Source of the DNA: Melghirimyces profundicolus
Lineage (GTDB): Bacteria > Bacillota > Bacilli > Thermoactinomycetales > DSM-45169
Length of the DNA: 34,110 nucleotides
Direction: 5' to 3'
NCBI RefSeq assembly: GCF_003054245.1
Contig: NZ_QBKR01000032.1
Location: forward strand, 1-34,110
This document shows, in pieces, positions 26,333-34,110 of the stretch. The notes under the pieces were generated by a model. The model was given only the letters and a program-made list of their open reading frames with translations, was not told the origin of the DNA and did not search any database. Position 1 is the first letter of the stretch; each line of letters starts with the position of its first letter. A program made the position numbers and the translations under genes.

Positions 26333-27164
26333 GGCTCCACCGTCCTTTCCCCATTCCGATAAAGGCAACCATCCGTCCCGTTTTTCCCCGGTCACGGCGA
26401 TGGGAATGGAAAAGCTCCGGATGACAGCCGGTACACCACCCCGTCACGGTGATGCGGTCTTCCCGCAGGCCTTCCTCAAGCAACAGACGCCGGTTGACCT
26501 CCTTGAGGTCCAGCTTCCATTTTTCTTTCCCCGAGGGTTGAAGCACCTCATCGAAGGAACCTTTCAAGGTTTCCATGACGGGATTCGCCACTTTTTCGTC
26601 CACCTCGTAGCAACAGGCACCGATGGACGGTGCGATCGCCGCCCGTATATCCGCCTTTTCGGCTCCCCGTCCAACGAACTCACGGACCATCCGGGGACCG
26701 ATCCGACCCACAGTGCCCCGCCAACCGGCGTGGGCCACACCGATGAGTCCGGCTTTGGGGCTGAAAAAGAGAAGCGGGACGCAATCTGCGTAAAACGAAG
26801 ACAATAAGACATCCTTTTCCCCGGTGAACAACCCGTCGGTTTCCGGGAAAGCGGAATCGGTTCCGTCCCTTCCCCTGCCCCGATCCTCCGCGGTCACTTC
26901 CCGGATGCGGACCCCGTGGACCTGTTCTCCGGCTGTCCAACACGAGAAAGGGACGCCCAATTGGTCGGCGAGCCTTTTCCGGTTTTGGAGGACCCGCTCC
27001 CGTTGGCCGCCCACATGGAACGCATAGTTGGTGCGATCTGGGTCTTTTATGGATTCTCCATCCCTTGCGCTCATCCCTGCCACCAAACAGGGAAATTCCC
27101 TCTCCCAAGGAACGAGGGAAAAGGCGGGGACGGCAATATCCGCTCGTAATTGAAACGGTTCCAT
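26325..27164 (-). CDS. pgeF: PgeF/YlmD, multicopper-polyphenol-oxidoreductase-fold (LACC1-like) protein
   Basis: Members of this fold act as purine nucleoside enzymes and peptidoglycan-editing factors. The protein of about 279 residues shows WTAGEQVHGVRI (first zinc His), SFYADCVPLLFF (zinc Cys), GVAHAGWRGTVGRI (zinc His), APSIGACCYEV and a C-terminal WCTGCHPELFHSHRRD. All catalytic residues are present. ATG at 27164 is chosen because GGGAGGGGA lies four bases upstream. The five codons before it lack this support. It lies in the ylm cluster between ylmC and ylmE. Confidence 0.93.
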   Translation of the reverse strand: MEPFQLRADIAVPAFSLVPWEREFPCLVAGMSARDGESIKDPDRTNYAFHVGGQRERVLQNRKRLADQLGVPFSCWTAGEQVHGVRIREVTAEDRGRGRDGTDSAFPETDGLFTGEKDVLLSSFYADCVPLLFFSPKAGLIGVAHAGWRGTVGRIGPRMVREFVGRGAEKADIRAAIAPSIGACCYEVDEKVANPVMETLKGSFDEVLQPSGKEKWKLDLKEVNRRLLLEEGLREDRITVTGWCTGCHPELFHSHRRDRGKTGRMVAFIGMGKGRWSHG

Positions 27165-27225
27165 CGGCTCCCCTCCCATCTCTCATATTACCACAGCCGA
27201 AGGAGGAGACAAAACGATTCGTGGC

Positions 27226-27534
27226 TCAGTCACCGGAATCTTTCGGTGTGTTCAGCAGGGGACGGGATTCACGATCTTCGTGTGCATCGTAGGAGCGCGG
27301 GGAATCCAGCCGGACGAGGATCACATCCGCTCCGATTCGCACGATCTGGTTCCATGGGATGACCCATTCTTTCCCCCCCGTAAACAGACCGAAGACGCGG
27401 GATTCTCCCGGAACCACCAACGCCTTGATTTTTCCCAGACGAAGATCGATTTCCAGATCGTAGATCTGTCCCAACTTCCGGCCGTCGCTTACATTCACCA
27501 CATCTTTGTCCTGAAGCTCTGATATTTTGATCAT
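27226..27534 (-). CDS. ylmC: YlmC/YmxH-family PRC-barrel sporulation protein
   Basis: The protein of about 102 residues is a single PRC-barrel-like domain: ISELQDKDVVNVSDGRKLG, QIYDLEIDLRLGKIKALVVP and EWVIPWNQIVRIGADVILVR. In Bacillus the family is encoded next to sigG and is associated with sporulation, without a defined biochemical role. ATG at 27534 matches the homologous N-terminus. A GTG at 27546 is an alternative. It has no visible terminator and may be co-transcribed with pgeF. Confidence 0.88.
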   Translation of the reverse strand: MIKISELQDKDVVNVSDGRKLGQIYDLEIDLRLGKIKALVVPGESRVFGLFTGGKEWVIPWNQIVRIGADVILVRLDSPRSYDAHEDRESRPLLNTPKDSGD

Positions 27535-27616
27535 GATGGCGCCCACCCTGTCATTGGTGTTTTACTTCCCAGTATATGAGACGGGATGGGATAATTGCCC
27601 CAAGATTGTCCCTAAC

Positions 27617-27637
27617 AGAAAACCGCACCGTGTGCGG
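27617..27637 (-). terminator. Terminator of sigG
   Basis: CCGCAC and GTGCGG pair across ACG on the minus strand and are followed by TTTTCTGTT, directly at the sigG stop codon. It separates sigG from ylmC. Confidence 0.8.
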
Positions 27638-28417
27638 CTATTGGATGAATTTATTCATTTGTTGGATGGCCGCTTTCTCCAGGCGGGAAACCTGAGCCTG
27701 GGAGATTCCGATCTCATCGGCCACTTCCATCTGCGTTTTTCCTTCAAAGAAGCGCATGGATAAAATCATTTTTTCCCGGTCGTTCAATTTCCCCATGGCT
27801 TCGCGGAGGGCAATTTCTTCCACCCAGTGCAGGTCCTTGTTTTGATCATCGGAGAGCTGATCCATCACGTAGATGGGATCTCCGCCGTCCTGGTAGATGG
27901 GTTCGAACAGGGAAACCGGATCCTGGATCGCATCCAGGGCGAAGACCACTTCTTCCTTTGGGACATTGAGCTCCTCGGAGATCTCAACGACCGTGGGCTC
28001 CTTGGAATGACGGTAGGTGAGCGTATCCCGCACCTGGAGTGCTTTGTAGGCGATGTCCCGGAGGGAACGGGAAACCCGGATGGGATTGTTGTCCCGGAGG
28101 TACCGGCGGATTTCCCCGATAATCATCGGAACCGCGTAAGTGGAAAATTTGACGTTCTGACTGAGATCGAAGTTGTCGATCGCTTTCATCAAGCCGATGC
28201 ACCCGACCTGAAACAGATCGTCCACGTTTTCCCCGCGGTTGTTGAACCGCTGAATGACACTCAGGACCAACCGGAGGTTGCCGTTCACCAGTTTTTCACG
28301 GGCCGAGCGGTCTCCCTCCTCTTGCAGGGAGCGAAAGAGGGCGCGCATTTCCTCGTTTTTTAGTACGGGCAGTTTGGAAGTATCAACGCCGCATATTTCC
28401 ACTTTGTTTCGCGCCAT
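27638..28417 (-). CDS. sigG: Late forespore sigma factor SigG
   Basis: SigG directs late forespore transcription, including SASP genes. The 259-residue protein is nearly identical in layout to Bacillus SigG: the N-terminal segment VEICGVDTSKLPVLKNEEM, region 2 (GNLRLVLSVIQRFNNRGENV, DDLFQVGCIGLMKAIDNFDL, KFSTYAVPMIIGEIRRYLRD), region 3 (SKEPTVVEISEELNV) and region 4 (QMEVADEIGISQAQVSRLEK). The ATG at 28417 has GGAGGGG upstream. That ribosome-binding site can be masked by an upstream complementary CCCCTCC. A terminator separates it from sigE, consistent with its own promoter. Confidence 0.98.
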   Translation of the reverse strand: MARNKVEICGVDTSKLPVLKNEEMRALFRSLQEEGDRSAREKLVNGNLRLVLSVIQRFNNRGENVDDLFQVGCIGLMKAIDNFDLSQNVKFSTYAVPMIIGEIRRYLRDNNPIRVSRSLRDIAYKALQVRDTLTYRHSKEPTVVEISEELNVPKEEVVFALDAIQDPVSLFEPIYQDGGDPIYVMDQLSDDQNKDLHWVEEIALREAMGKLNDREKMILSMRFFEGKTQMEVADEIGISQAQVSRLEKAAIQQMNKFIQ

Positions 28418-28422
28418 GGATT

Positions 28423-28467
28423 CCCCTCCTACAGAAGCATTAATGTTAAGTATCTCCTCGGGAGGGG
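28423..28467 (-). promoter_or_regulatory. Inverted repeat masking the sigG ribosome-binding site
   Basis: On the minus strand TCCCCTCC (about 28468-28461) is complementary to GGAGGGGA (28429-28422), the sigG Shine-Dalgarno, with a 31-nt loop. Such a fold would lower sigG translation. A comparable leader hairpin has been described for Bacillus sigG. Confidence 0.65.
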
Positions 28468-28471
28468 ATTT

Positions 28472-28499
28472 TATAATGTAATGAAATAAAATGGATGCA
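28472..28499 (-). promoter_or_regulatory. Candidate forespore promoter of sigG
   Basis: Minus-strand TGCATC (28499-28494) and CATTATA (28478-28472) resemble sigma-F/sigma-G boxes. The spacing of 15 bp is shorter than usual, so this is tentative. Confidence 0.35.
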
Positions 28500-28532
28500 G
28501 AGGCCGTGGCGACAGAGATTCGCCGTCCAACA

Positions 28533-28553
28533 GAAAAGCCGCCCGAAGGCGGC
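28533..28553 (-). terminator. Terminator of sigE
   Basis: GCCGCC and GGCGGC pair around TTCG on the minus strand and are followed by TTTTCTG, immediately after the sigE stop. Confidence 0.85.
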
Positions 28554-28555
28554 CG

Positions 28556-29278
28556 TCACACCATCTTGTTGAATTCCTTGCGAAGGCGTTTGATGATCCG
28601 TTTTTCCAGCCGGGAGATGTAGGATTGAGAGATACCCAAAAGATCCGCCACGTCTTTCTGGGTTTTCTCTTCTCCGCCATTGAGTCCGAACCGAAGCTCC
28701 ATGATTTTCCGTTCCCGGTCCGAGAGTTTGGAGAGGGCCGTGCGCAGGATATTCCGGTCCACTTGTTCTTCAATGTTCCGGTAGATGGTGTCGTTCTCCG
28801 TCCCCATCACATCGGAAAGGAGCAATTCGTTGCCGTCCCAGTCCATGTTGAGAGGTTCGTCGAAGGAAACTTCGGACCGGATCTTATTGTTCCGCCTCAA
28901 GAACATCAGGATTTCATTTTCGATGCAACGGGAAGCGTAAGTGGCCAGTTTGATCTTCTTCGTCGGGTCGAAGGTGTTGACCGCTTTGATCAGTCCGATG
29001 GTTCCGATGGAGACGAGATCTTCAATGTTGATCCCCGTGTTCTCGAACTTGCGGGCAATATAGACAACCAAACGGAGGTTCCGCTCAATCAGCATGGCCC
29101 GGACCGCCGCATCCCCGTCGGGCAGACGGTCGAGGAGATGTGCCTCCTCCTCCCGGGTCAAGGGCGGCGGCAGAGCTTCACTTCCGCCGATATAATATAT
29201 TTCTTCTCCTTTGAGCCCGATTTGCATAAGGATACGATACCACAGCAGTTGCAACGCCAGCTTCCACTTGACAATCAT
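28556..29278 (-). CDS. sigE: Pro-sigma-E, early mother-cell sigma factor
   Basis: SigE drives early mother-cell gene expression. The protein of about 240 residues begins with a membrane-associating pro-sequence ([20 protein letters not shown] ... [13 protein letters not shown]) that SpoIIGA must cleave. Region 2 holds [20 protein letters not shown] and [20 protein letters not shown], region 4 holds [20 protein letters not shown]. The end [10 protein letters not shown] is the Bacillus C-terminus. ATG at 29278 has GAGGAGG 8 nt upstream. An ATG at 29299 gives a longer frame without such a site. It follows spoIIGA by about 35 bp. Confidence 0.98.
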   Translation of the reverse strand: MIVKWKLALQLLWYRILMQIGLKGEEIYYIGGSEALPPPLTREEEAHLLDRLPDGDAAVRAMLIERNLRLVVYIARKFENTGINIEDLVSIGTIGLIKAVNTFDPTKKIKLATYASRCIENEILMFLRRNNKIRSEVSFDEPLNMDWDGNELLLSDVMGTENDTIYRNIEEQVDRNILRTALSKLSDRERKIMELRFGLNGGEEKTQKDVADLLGISQSYISRLEKRIIKRLRKEFNKMV

Positions 29279-29312
29279 ACACTCAACCTCCTCGCACAAG
29301 AATCAGGCTCAC

Positions 29313-30221
29313 TCACCCTGCGGCCGGCATGCAGGAAGGATGCAGGATGGCCTGGAACGTTCCGTCGCTCGACAGCCGTCGATCGTCCAGTCCGACCAGG
29401 ACTTTACCCGCATCGTACCAGATTCCGTCCTGGAAGATTTCCACCCGGTCCGGCTTCAAGGTAAGCATCAACCCCGCGTCGCTCGCGGCCCCTCGAAAGG
29501 GAACCAACCGGATCCGGGTCATCCACTCCCGGGTAAGATCTTCTCCGAACCGCTCCCAGTTCTTTTCACGAGCCAACTTCACCACCGGATCCGGAAGAAA
29601 GGGGATCAAAGGTTCCAATTCCACCATCATCACCGGAGTGCGGGAGATGGGATCCCTGAGCTGGTTCCCGGTATCCATCAGCCCAACGCATTCCAGCTTC
29701 CGGTTATTGATCCGGATGGCCACCCGAGTCAAGTGCCGGTTCACCTTCTGGCGTTCCTGGATCGTACCGAAGGAGATCCTTGCATACAGCCAAACCAGGG
29801 GAAAAGCCAACAGCACAAATCCCCAGGACACGGGAGAACCCCAGCCATAGGACGGATTAAGGAGCATGCCGCCGGAAGCTTGGACCCCTCCGGAAAAGAA
29901 GTAATGGAGAGCGAACATCCCTCCCCCGGTCACAAAAGAGATCAGATAGAATACTCCGAGATTCCTCAGAAAAGCGAGTGGACCGCGGTAACCCATCGCT
30001 ACCCAGATCATCAGGACGGAAAAGAGCATTTTTCCCGGAAAAGTATAAGTGAGGACCAGGGGATGCGTCAGGTGGATCACGGCGTAACACGCTCCGAGGA
30101 ACGCAGCTGAAAAAAGGCGCCAGTGAGGTGCCGGTTGGCGTCTGATCGCGGAAGTCAACCATAACAATAAAAAGTCAATGCAAAGGTTCAGGGCGAAAAC
30201 CAAATCGGCATAAACAACCAT
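29313..30221 (-). CDS. spoIIGA: SpoIIGA, pro-sigma-E processing protease
   Basis: This membrane aspartyl protease activates pro-SigE in the mother cell after a forespore signal. The protein of about 302 residues has five N-terminal membrane spans (residues ~1-155). A soluble domain follows with the catalytic segment GLMDTGNQLRDPISRTPV. ATG at 30221 (MVVYADLVFALNLCIDFLLL) matches the family start and has AAGGA 8 nt upstream. The longer frame from 30266 runs into the promoter. It precedes sigE, as in Bacillus. Confidence 0.95.
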   Translation of the reverse strand: MVVYADLVFALNLCIDFLLLWLTSAIRRQPAPHWRLFSAAFLGACYAVIHLTHPLVLTYTFPGKMLFSVLMIWVAMGYRGPLAFLRNLGVFYLISFVTGGGMFALHYFFSGGVQASGGMLLNPSYGWGSPVSWGFVLLAFPLVWLYARISFGTIQERQKVNRHLTRVAIRINNRKLECVGLMDTGNQLRDPISRTPVMMVELEPLIPFLPDPVVKLAREKNWERFGEDLTREWMTRIRLVPFRGAASDAGLMLTLKPDRVEIFQDGIWYDAGKVLVGLDDRRLSSDGTFQAILHPSCMPAAG

Positions 30222-30254
30222 TTTTGGGTTCCTTCCCCTGTTTAAGGTGGTATC

Positions 30255-30288
30255 AGTATATCTCAATCCTATTTCATTGTCTGTCTAA
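30255..30288 (-). promoter_or_regulatory. Spo0A-type sigma-A promoter of spoIIGA-sigE
   Basis: Minus-strand TAGACA (30287-30282) and TATACT (30260-30255) are 21 bp apart. That is too long for ordinary sigma-A promoters but close to the 22 bp of the Spo0A-activated Bacillus spoIIG promoter. A one-mismatch 0A box (TGTCTAA on the plus strand, 30282-30288) overlaps the -35. Confidence 0.6.
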
Positions 30289-30313
30289 ACTTGCTGCCCG
30301 GCGGATACTTTTT

Positions 30314-30321
30314 TTGTCGTA
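30314..30321 (+). promoter_or_regulatory. Upstream Spo0A-box-like site
   Basis: TTGTCGTA differs from TTGTCGAA at one base and lies about 65-75 bp upstream of the predicted spoIIGA transcription start, in the same orientation as the box at 30282. Confidence 0.45.
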
Positions 30322-30365
30322 TTTTGGCGGATCGGAGGATCGGTCGGCAGACCATTTTTCCCCGG

Positions 30366-30398
30366 ATAAATAACGGGCGCCCCTCAAGGGGCGCCCGT
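30366..30398 (-). terminator. Terminator of ftsZ
   Basis: ACGGGCGCCCC and GGGGCGCCCGT form a perfect 11-bp GC-rich stem with a 4-nt loop, followed by TATTTATCC on the minus strand. The T-run is interrupted. Confidence 0.75.
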
Positions 30399-30414
30399 GT
30401 CCGGCCTTGGAATT

Positions 30415-31518
30415 CTATTTTTTCCGCCGGTGCCGGAGAAAGGTCGGAATCTCCAGACCTCCGTCCGACTTCGGCTTCACAATGTCAATCTGACTGGGTT
30501 TCTCGGCGGAACGGGAATCCCGGTCCAGACCGAACTGGGGCTTTTTGGCTTTTTCGGTCTCTTTCTGCGTGTCGAAGCCGGTTGCGATCACCGTGACCAG
30601 GATTTCATCCTTCAGGTCTTCGTTGATCACCGCCCCGAAGATCATGTTCACTTCGGGATCGGAAGCCGATGCCACAATGTCCGCCGCTTCATTCACTTCA
30701 TACAAGCTGAGGTTCGTCCCGCCGGTGATGTTCATCAGGACTCCGCGGGCCCCGTCGATGGAGGTTTCCAAAAGCGGACTGCAGATGGCCTTTTTGGCCG
30801 CCTCCGTCGCCCGGGATTCCCCGGTGGCCATGCCGATCCCCATAAGGGCGGAACCGCGTTCGGTCATGATCGTCTTCACGTCGGCGAAGTCCAGGTTGAT
30901 GAGACCGGGTACGGCGATCAGGTCAGAGATACCCTGGACACCCTGACGAAGGACATTGTCCGCCTCGCGGAAGGCCTCCAGCATCGGCGTATTTTTATCC
31001 ACGATCTCGAGCAGTCGGTCGTTGGGGATGACAATCAGGGTGTCCACTTTTTCCTTCAGTTCGGCAATGCCTTGATCGGCCTGCAGGGAACGTTTCCGAC
31101 CTTCAAAGGTAAAGGGGCGGGTGACCACCCCGACCGTAAGGGCTCCTTGATCCCTGGCCACCTCGGCGATCTCCGGAGCGGCTCCGGTGCCGGTTCCACC
31201 GCCCATCCCCGCGGTGACAAAGACCATGTCCGCTCCTTTCAGGACGTTTTCCACATTTTCGCGGCTTTCTTCCGCCGCTTTTTTCCCGATGTTGGGGTTG
31301 GCGCCCGCGCCCAATCCCCGGGTCAGTTTTTCGCCGATCTGGACCTTGATCGGCGCCTGGGAACGGTTGAGCGCCTGGGCATCCGTATTCACCGCGATGA
31401 ACTCGACTCCCTGCACTCCGCTCTCAATCATACGGTTGACGGCATTGCTGCCGCCTCCTCCCACACCGATCACCTTTATCTGAGCGATTTGTTCGACTTC
31501 CATATCAAACTCCAACAT
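30415..31518 (-). CDS. ftsZ: Cell division GTPase FtsZ
   Basis: FtsZ polymerises into the division ring. The protein of about 367 residues shows [18 protein letters not shown], the tubulin signature [13 protein letters not shown] and the catalytic T7 loop in [12 protein letters not shown] short disordered linker precedes the C-terminal peptide [13 protein letters not shown], which binds FtsA, SepF and other partners. ATG at 31518 has GGAGGGA upstream and gives the family N-terminus ([13 protein letters not shown]). The frame from 31596 would start inside ftsA. It follows ftsA by about 38 bp. Confidence 0.98.
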   Translation of the reverse strand: MLEFDMEVEQIAQIKVIGVGGGGSNAVNRMIESGVQGVEFIAVNTDAQALNRSQAPIKVQIGEKLTRGLGAGANPNIGKKAAEESRENVENVLKGADMVFVTAGMGGGTGTGAAPEIAEVARDQGALTVGVVTRPFTFEGRKRSLQADQGIAELKEKVDTLIVIPNDRLLEIVDKNTPMLEAFREADNVLRQGVQGISDLIAVPGLINLDFADVKTIMTERGSALMGIGMATGESRATEAAKKAICSPLLETSIDGARGVLMNITGGTNLSLYEVNEAADIVASASDPEVNMIFGAVINEDLKDEILVTVIATGFDTQKETEKAKKPQFGLDRDSRSAEKPSQIDIVKPKSDGGLEIPTFLRHRRKK

Positions 31519-31556
31519 CGATTGTCCCTCCAATATCCGTGAGTCTCTCTTCCTCC

Positions 31557-32789
31557 TCAGATGAATTCGCTCAAAAAGTTTTTGAGTTTCACCCAAGTGG
31601 AGGGGCCCTTCTTATTTTTAGAGGGCCTTTTCTGATTTTCCGGTCCGACGAGCTGGTGGATGAAGCGACGCCGGATGTAATGGATCATGCCCACCCCGCT
31701 GGTGAAGGAGGGGTCCTCCACCCCGATATGCCGGGGAGAAACCAACCGAACCGCCTGCCCCAGTTGAGCCTGTGCAACCCCCAGAATATGGGGAATGGAC
31801 ATGACCCCGCCGGTCAGGACGTATCCACCGGCGGGCTCACGGGAGAATCCCAACGATTCCACCTCGTCCCGGATCAATTGGAAGATTTCCTCCACCCGGG
31901 GTTCAATAATCATCGCCAACTCTTCCTGGGAGACGGTTTTTTCCTTGTTGCTCCCGATGGTCGGAACCTGAAAGGTGACCTCCTGATCCGCTTCCTCCAC
32001 AAGAGCGACGCCGTATTTGCGTTTCAGTTTTTCCGCCGTTTCCGTCTGGGTCCTGAGACCGTAAGCGATATCGTGGGTGATATATTCCCCGCCTACGGGG
32101 AGCACCCCGGTGGAAAGCAAATGTCCCTGTTCGTAAACGGCGAGTGTTGTGGTCCCGGCACCGATGTCCGCCAACACCACACCCATGTTCTTCTCGTCCG
32201 CGGAAAGGGAAATTTCCCCCGCCGCCAGCGGCAACAATATGATTCCCGCCACCGACAGATCGGCTTTTTCCACACAGCGAAGGACATTGTGGATGATCGT
32301 TTTGGATCCGGTGACAATCGTGGCATCCACTTCGAGACGAACCCCCACCATTCCGTGGGGGTCCTGGATATCCCGCAAGCCATCCACCACAAACTGTTTG
32401 GGGACCACTTCAACGACCGCCCGTTCCGGAGGCAGGGCCACCACGCGGGCAGCCTGCATCACCCGGTCGATGTCATCCTGGCCGATTTCCTTGTTTTCAC
32501 CGGAAACGGCCACCACCCCGTGGCTGGATTGCAGGGAAACATGGTTCCCGGAAATTCCCACGAAAACTTTCGAAATGTCTATTCCAACCATCCGCTCGGC
32601 GTGGTCAATCGCTTCGCGAATCGATTGAACCGCTTGGTCAATGTCAATGATGGCCCCTTTCTTCGTCCCCTTGGAGACCGCGGAACCGACGCCGACGATC
32701 TGTGTGTTTTCCCTGGTCACTTCGGCGACGATCACGCGCACTTTCGATGTGCCTATGTCAAGGCTGACAATAAACTCTCCACTGCTCAA
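31557..32789 (-). CDS. ftsA: Cell division protein FtsA
   Basis: FtsA is an actin-like ATPase that ties FtsZ to the membrane. The protein of about 410 residues has the phosphate loops [19 protein letters not shown] and [18 protein letters not shown]. The 1C domain lies between them. The adenosine site is near [15 protein letters not shown]. The C-terminus [12 protein letters not shown] is the amphipathic membrane-targeting helix. I place the start at TTG 32789, 8 nt after AAGGAGGTG, giving [13 protein letters not shown] as in homologues. An ATG at 32825 has no ribosome-binding site. The Bacillus genes ylxW, ylxX and sbp between divIB and ftsA are absent. Confidence 0.96.
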   Translation of the reverse strand: MSSGEFIVSLDIGTSKVRVIVAEVTRENTQIVGVGSAVSKGTKKGAIIDIDQAVQSIREAIDHAERMVGIDISKVFVGISGNHVSLQSSHGVVAVSGENKEIGQDDIDRVMQAARVVALPPERAVVEVVPKQFVVDGLRDIQDPHGMVGVRLEVDATIVTGSKTIIHNVLRCVEKADLSVAGIILLPLAAGEISLSADEKNMGVVLADIGAGTTTLAVYEQGHLLSTGVLPVGGEYITHDIAYGLRTQTETAEKLKRKYGVALVEEADQEVTFQVPTIGSNKEKTVSQEELAMIIEPRVEEIFQLIRDEVESLGFSREPAGGYVLTGGVMSIPHILGVAQAQLGQAVRLVSPRHIGVEDPSFTSGVGMIHYIRRRFIHQLVGPENQKRPSKNKKGPSTWVKLKNFLSEFI

Positions 32790-32969
32790 ATCCTGGGCAC
32801 CTCCTTGCCCGAGATTCTGAAACATGGTGGTGGAAATGGTGTTATGCTTTCTTTGTATAAGAGGGGAGAAGCGAAGGGAAGAATCCGCTTGTACCTCAGA
32901 TATTCAACACGAAGAGGTTTTTCCCCTTTTTCCCTCCCAACTTTTTCTTCCCTTTTCCACCCGTCTCGC

Positions 32970-33698
32970 TCACCGTTCCCGGGAGGGGTCGCCGGGAACG
33001 TACCATGTGCTCTCCAGCAAGTTCAGTGTCCCCGGGGGACGATCTTTGAAATGGGGGTAGTATTTCACTTTTTCACCCAATTCGGATGCCTGAACCCGTA
33101 TCAAATGGTCCCGACGCGTGTAGATTTTAACGAGGTCGGGATATGTAACGTCCTTGCCGGGCCGGATTTCCGACAGCTCCAAAATCACCTTCGGGGAAAG
33201 TTCGGACAGTCCCGCCGCGACGGAAGCCAGCATTTCGCCCTTTCCAAAATCACGGATCACGGGTCGGTCCACCTCGCCCTCCCAAGGCTCTTCCTGCAAA
33301 ACGGATCCATCCGACAGGAGCGGATAGATCTTTCGGTCACCAGCCCAGTAACCCACCCGTTTCACTTCGGTCAGACGAATCCGGACGGTCCCCGGGAAGG
33401 ACTTGGAGACCGTAGCGTCCCGCACCTGGGGAAGAGTCCGCAAAGCCTGTTCCGCTTTCCCCGTCTCCCAATGGAAAAAAGACGTTCCTTTCACGAGACG
33501 GACGGTTTCCAGCACCTCCCGGTCCGATACCAGGTGGTTTCCTTCCACGCGGATCTCCCGGATCTCGCTCAGGGGGGACTTGAGGAACAATACCAGACAA
33601 ACGCCCAGGAAAAACAGGAGAATAAAAAAGATGGCCGTCACCGATGGAGGCTTTCGACCATGATTTGAAGGGCGCAAGGGCGGAACCCGTTCTTCCAC
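32970..33698 (-). CDS. divIB: Cell division protein DivIB/FtsQ
   Basis: The protein of about 242 residues is a bitopic septal protein working with FtsL and DivIC. A basic cytoplasmic tail is followed by a membrane helix at ~residues 22-42 (AIFFILLFFLGVCLVLFLK). The POTRA domain comes next (IREIRVEGNHLVSDREVLET), then the beta domain (ATVSKSFPGTVRIRLTEVKR). GTG at 33698 has AAGGAGAGG six bases upstream and starts a segment (EERVPPLR) that matches DivIB homologues. An ATG at 33755 lacks a good site and would leave almost no leader from the predicted promoter. The usual upstream gene murB is not in the window. Confidence 0.92.
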   Translation of the reverse strand: MEERVPPLRPSNHGRKPPSVTAIFFILLFFLGVCLVLFLKSPLSEIREIRVEGNHLVSDREVLETVRLVKGTSFFHWETGKAEQALRTLPQVRDATVSKSFPGTVRIRLTEVKRVGYWAGDRKIYPLLSDGSVLQEEPWEGEVDRPVIRDFGKGEMLASVAAGLSELSPKVILELSEIRPGKDVTYPDLVKIYTRRDHLIRVQASELGEKVKYYPHFKDRPPGTLNLLESTWYVPGDPSRER

Positions 33699-33769
33699 AG
33701 GCAACCTCTCCTTCCCGATCCCCGCACCCGGAATGGTTCCTGAAAGAACCTTCATCTATGTTACCACAA

Positions 33770-33798
33770 AGTATCGATAACGGGACGGGGTTTGTCGA
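33770..33798 (-). promoter_or_regulatory. Candidate sigma-A promoter of divIB-ftsA-ftsZ
   Basis: Minus-strand TCGACA (33798-33793) and GATACT (33775-33770) are 17 bp apart. Transcription would start near 33763, about 65 nt before the preferred GTG start. Confidence 0.55.
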
Positions 33799-33818
33799 GG
33801 ATTTGCCACAGAATGGGC

Positions 33819-33861
33819 AAAAAAATCCCCTGTGTGAACCGCAGTGTCCCCGGCGGGGACC
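33819..33861 (-). terminator. Possible terminator of a gene outside the window
   Basis: On the minus strand GTCCCCGCCGGGGAC can fold, and TCCCC can also pair with GGGGA just before a run of seven T. Which stem forms is unclear. It would end a transcript entering from the right edge. Confidence 0.35.
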
Positions 33862-33870
33862 GCTCGCCAA

Positions 33871-33911
33871 CCAGAAGCGTTGTGAAAAAGTGAGCGGCGC
33901 ATTTACCCAAA
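33871..33911 (+). repeat. Dispersed module copy 3, next to the right array
   Basis: AGAAGCGTTGTGAAAAAGTG, then AGCGGCGCATTTACCCA. It matches the copy at 2701-2740 almost base for base, and shares both ends with the inverted copy at 157-212. The 54-bp array begins 12 bp further on. Confidence 0.7.
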
Positions 33912-33923
33912 GCCGCTCCGGCT

Positions 33924-34110
33924 GCACTCACAGAGCACAAGTCTCGCCGGGGGTCGCTTCACTCCCGGTCTCGCTATGCACTCACAGAGCACAAGTCTCG
34001 CCGGGGTCGCTTCTTACTCCCGGTCTCGCTATGCACTCACAGAGCACAAGTCTCGCCGGGGTCGCTTCACTCCCGGTCTCGCTATGCACTCACAGAGCAC
34101 AAGTCTCGCC
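33924..34110. repeat. 54-bp tandem repeat, right array (at least 3.2 units, runs off the edge)
   Basis: GCACAAG starts at 33935, 33989, 34044 and 34097, giving periods of 54, 55 and 53 bp. The length changes come from CGCCGGGGG versus CGCCGGGG and from CTTCTTACTCC versus CTTCACTCC. Such one- and two-base changes would break a reading frame, so the array is not coding. It is in the same orientation as the array at 1-95 and is cut by the end of the window. Confidence 0.92.

Noticed and set aside
31539-33668. 709-codon plus-strand frame opposite ftsA and divIB
   Set aside because: It spans two conserved genes on the other strand and has no domain or start signal.
33924-34110. CRISPR array
   Set aside because: The entire 54-bp unit repeats with no unique spacers, and no cas genes are in the window.

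Overview
The window is a piece of the chromosomal backbone of an endospore-forming Firmicute with moderately high GC. The gene order reproduces the Bacillus division–sporulation–pyrimidine block: divIB, ftsA, ftsZ, spoIIGA, sigE, sigG, ylmC-ylmH with sepF, divIVA, ileS, ylyA, lspA, rluD-type gene, pyrR, pyrP, pyrB, pyrC, carA, carB, pyrF, pyrE, all on the minus strand. Base composition, the sporulation sigma factors and an unusually long Pro/Gln-rich DivIVA suggest a filamentous Bacillales lineage such as Thermoactinomycetaceae. That family assignment is an inference, not something the sequence proves.

Layout from right to left, in the direction of transcription. Positions 33.8-34.1 kb hold a 54-bp tandem array. 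Positions 33.7-30.4 kb are divIB, ftsA and ftsZ. Positions 30.3-27.6 kb are the sporulation genes spoIIGA, sigE and sigG, with a Spo0A-type promoter upstream of spoIIGA and an RNA inverted repeat covering the sigG ribosome-binding site. Positions 27.5-23.2 kb are ylmC, pgeF, ylmE, sepF, ylmG, ylmH and divIVA. ileS (22.7-19.9 kb) has a sigma-A promoter and a full T-box leader with an AUC specifier. Two plus-strand genes (an FAD-dependent oxidoreductase and a zinc-ribbon protein) and a divergent alpha/beta-type spore-protein-like gene on the minus strand interrupt the conserved order between ileS and the DUF5665/ylyA pair. Positions 17.6-15.0 kb are DUF5665, ylyA-type, lspA and the pseudouridine synthase gene.

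The pyrimidine operon (15.0-4.7 kb) starts from a near-consensus promoter and has three PyrR-controlled attenuators, before pyrR, pyrP and pyrB. It lacks pyrK and pyrD: carB overlaps pyrF directly, so dihydroorotate oxidation must be encoded elsewhere. Left of pyrE are less conserved genes on the same strand: a small membrane protein, a polysaccharide deacetylase, an Hsp20, a Nudix hydrolase and an APH-like phosphotransferase.

The least explained material is at the edges. The same 54-bp tandem repeat occurs in the same orientation at both ends, next to copies of a second short module that also occurs once inside the window. This is a repeat family of unknown function. It probably explains why the sequence ends where it does, and it could mimic circularity. 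Several start codons needed correction because the longest reading frames begin inside terminators (Nudix gene, pyrB) or lack a ribosome-binding site that a downstream TTG or GTG has (ftsA, sepF, divIB, ylyA).
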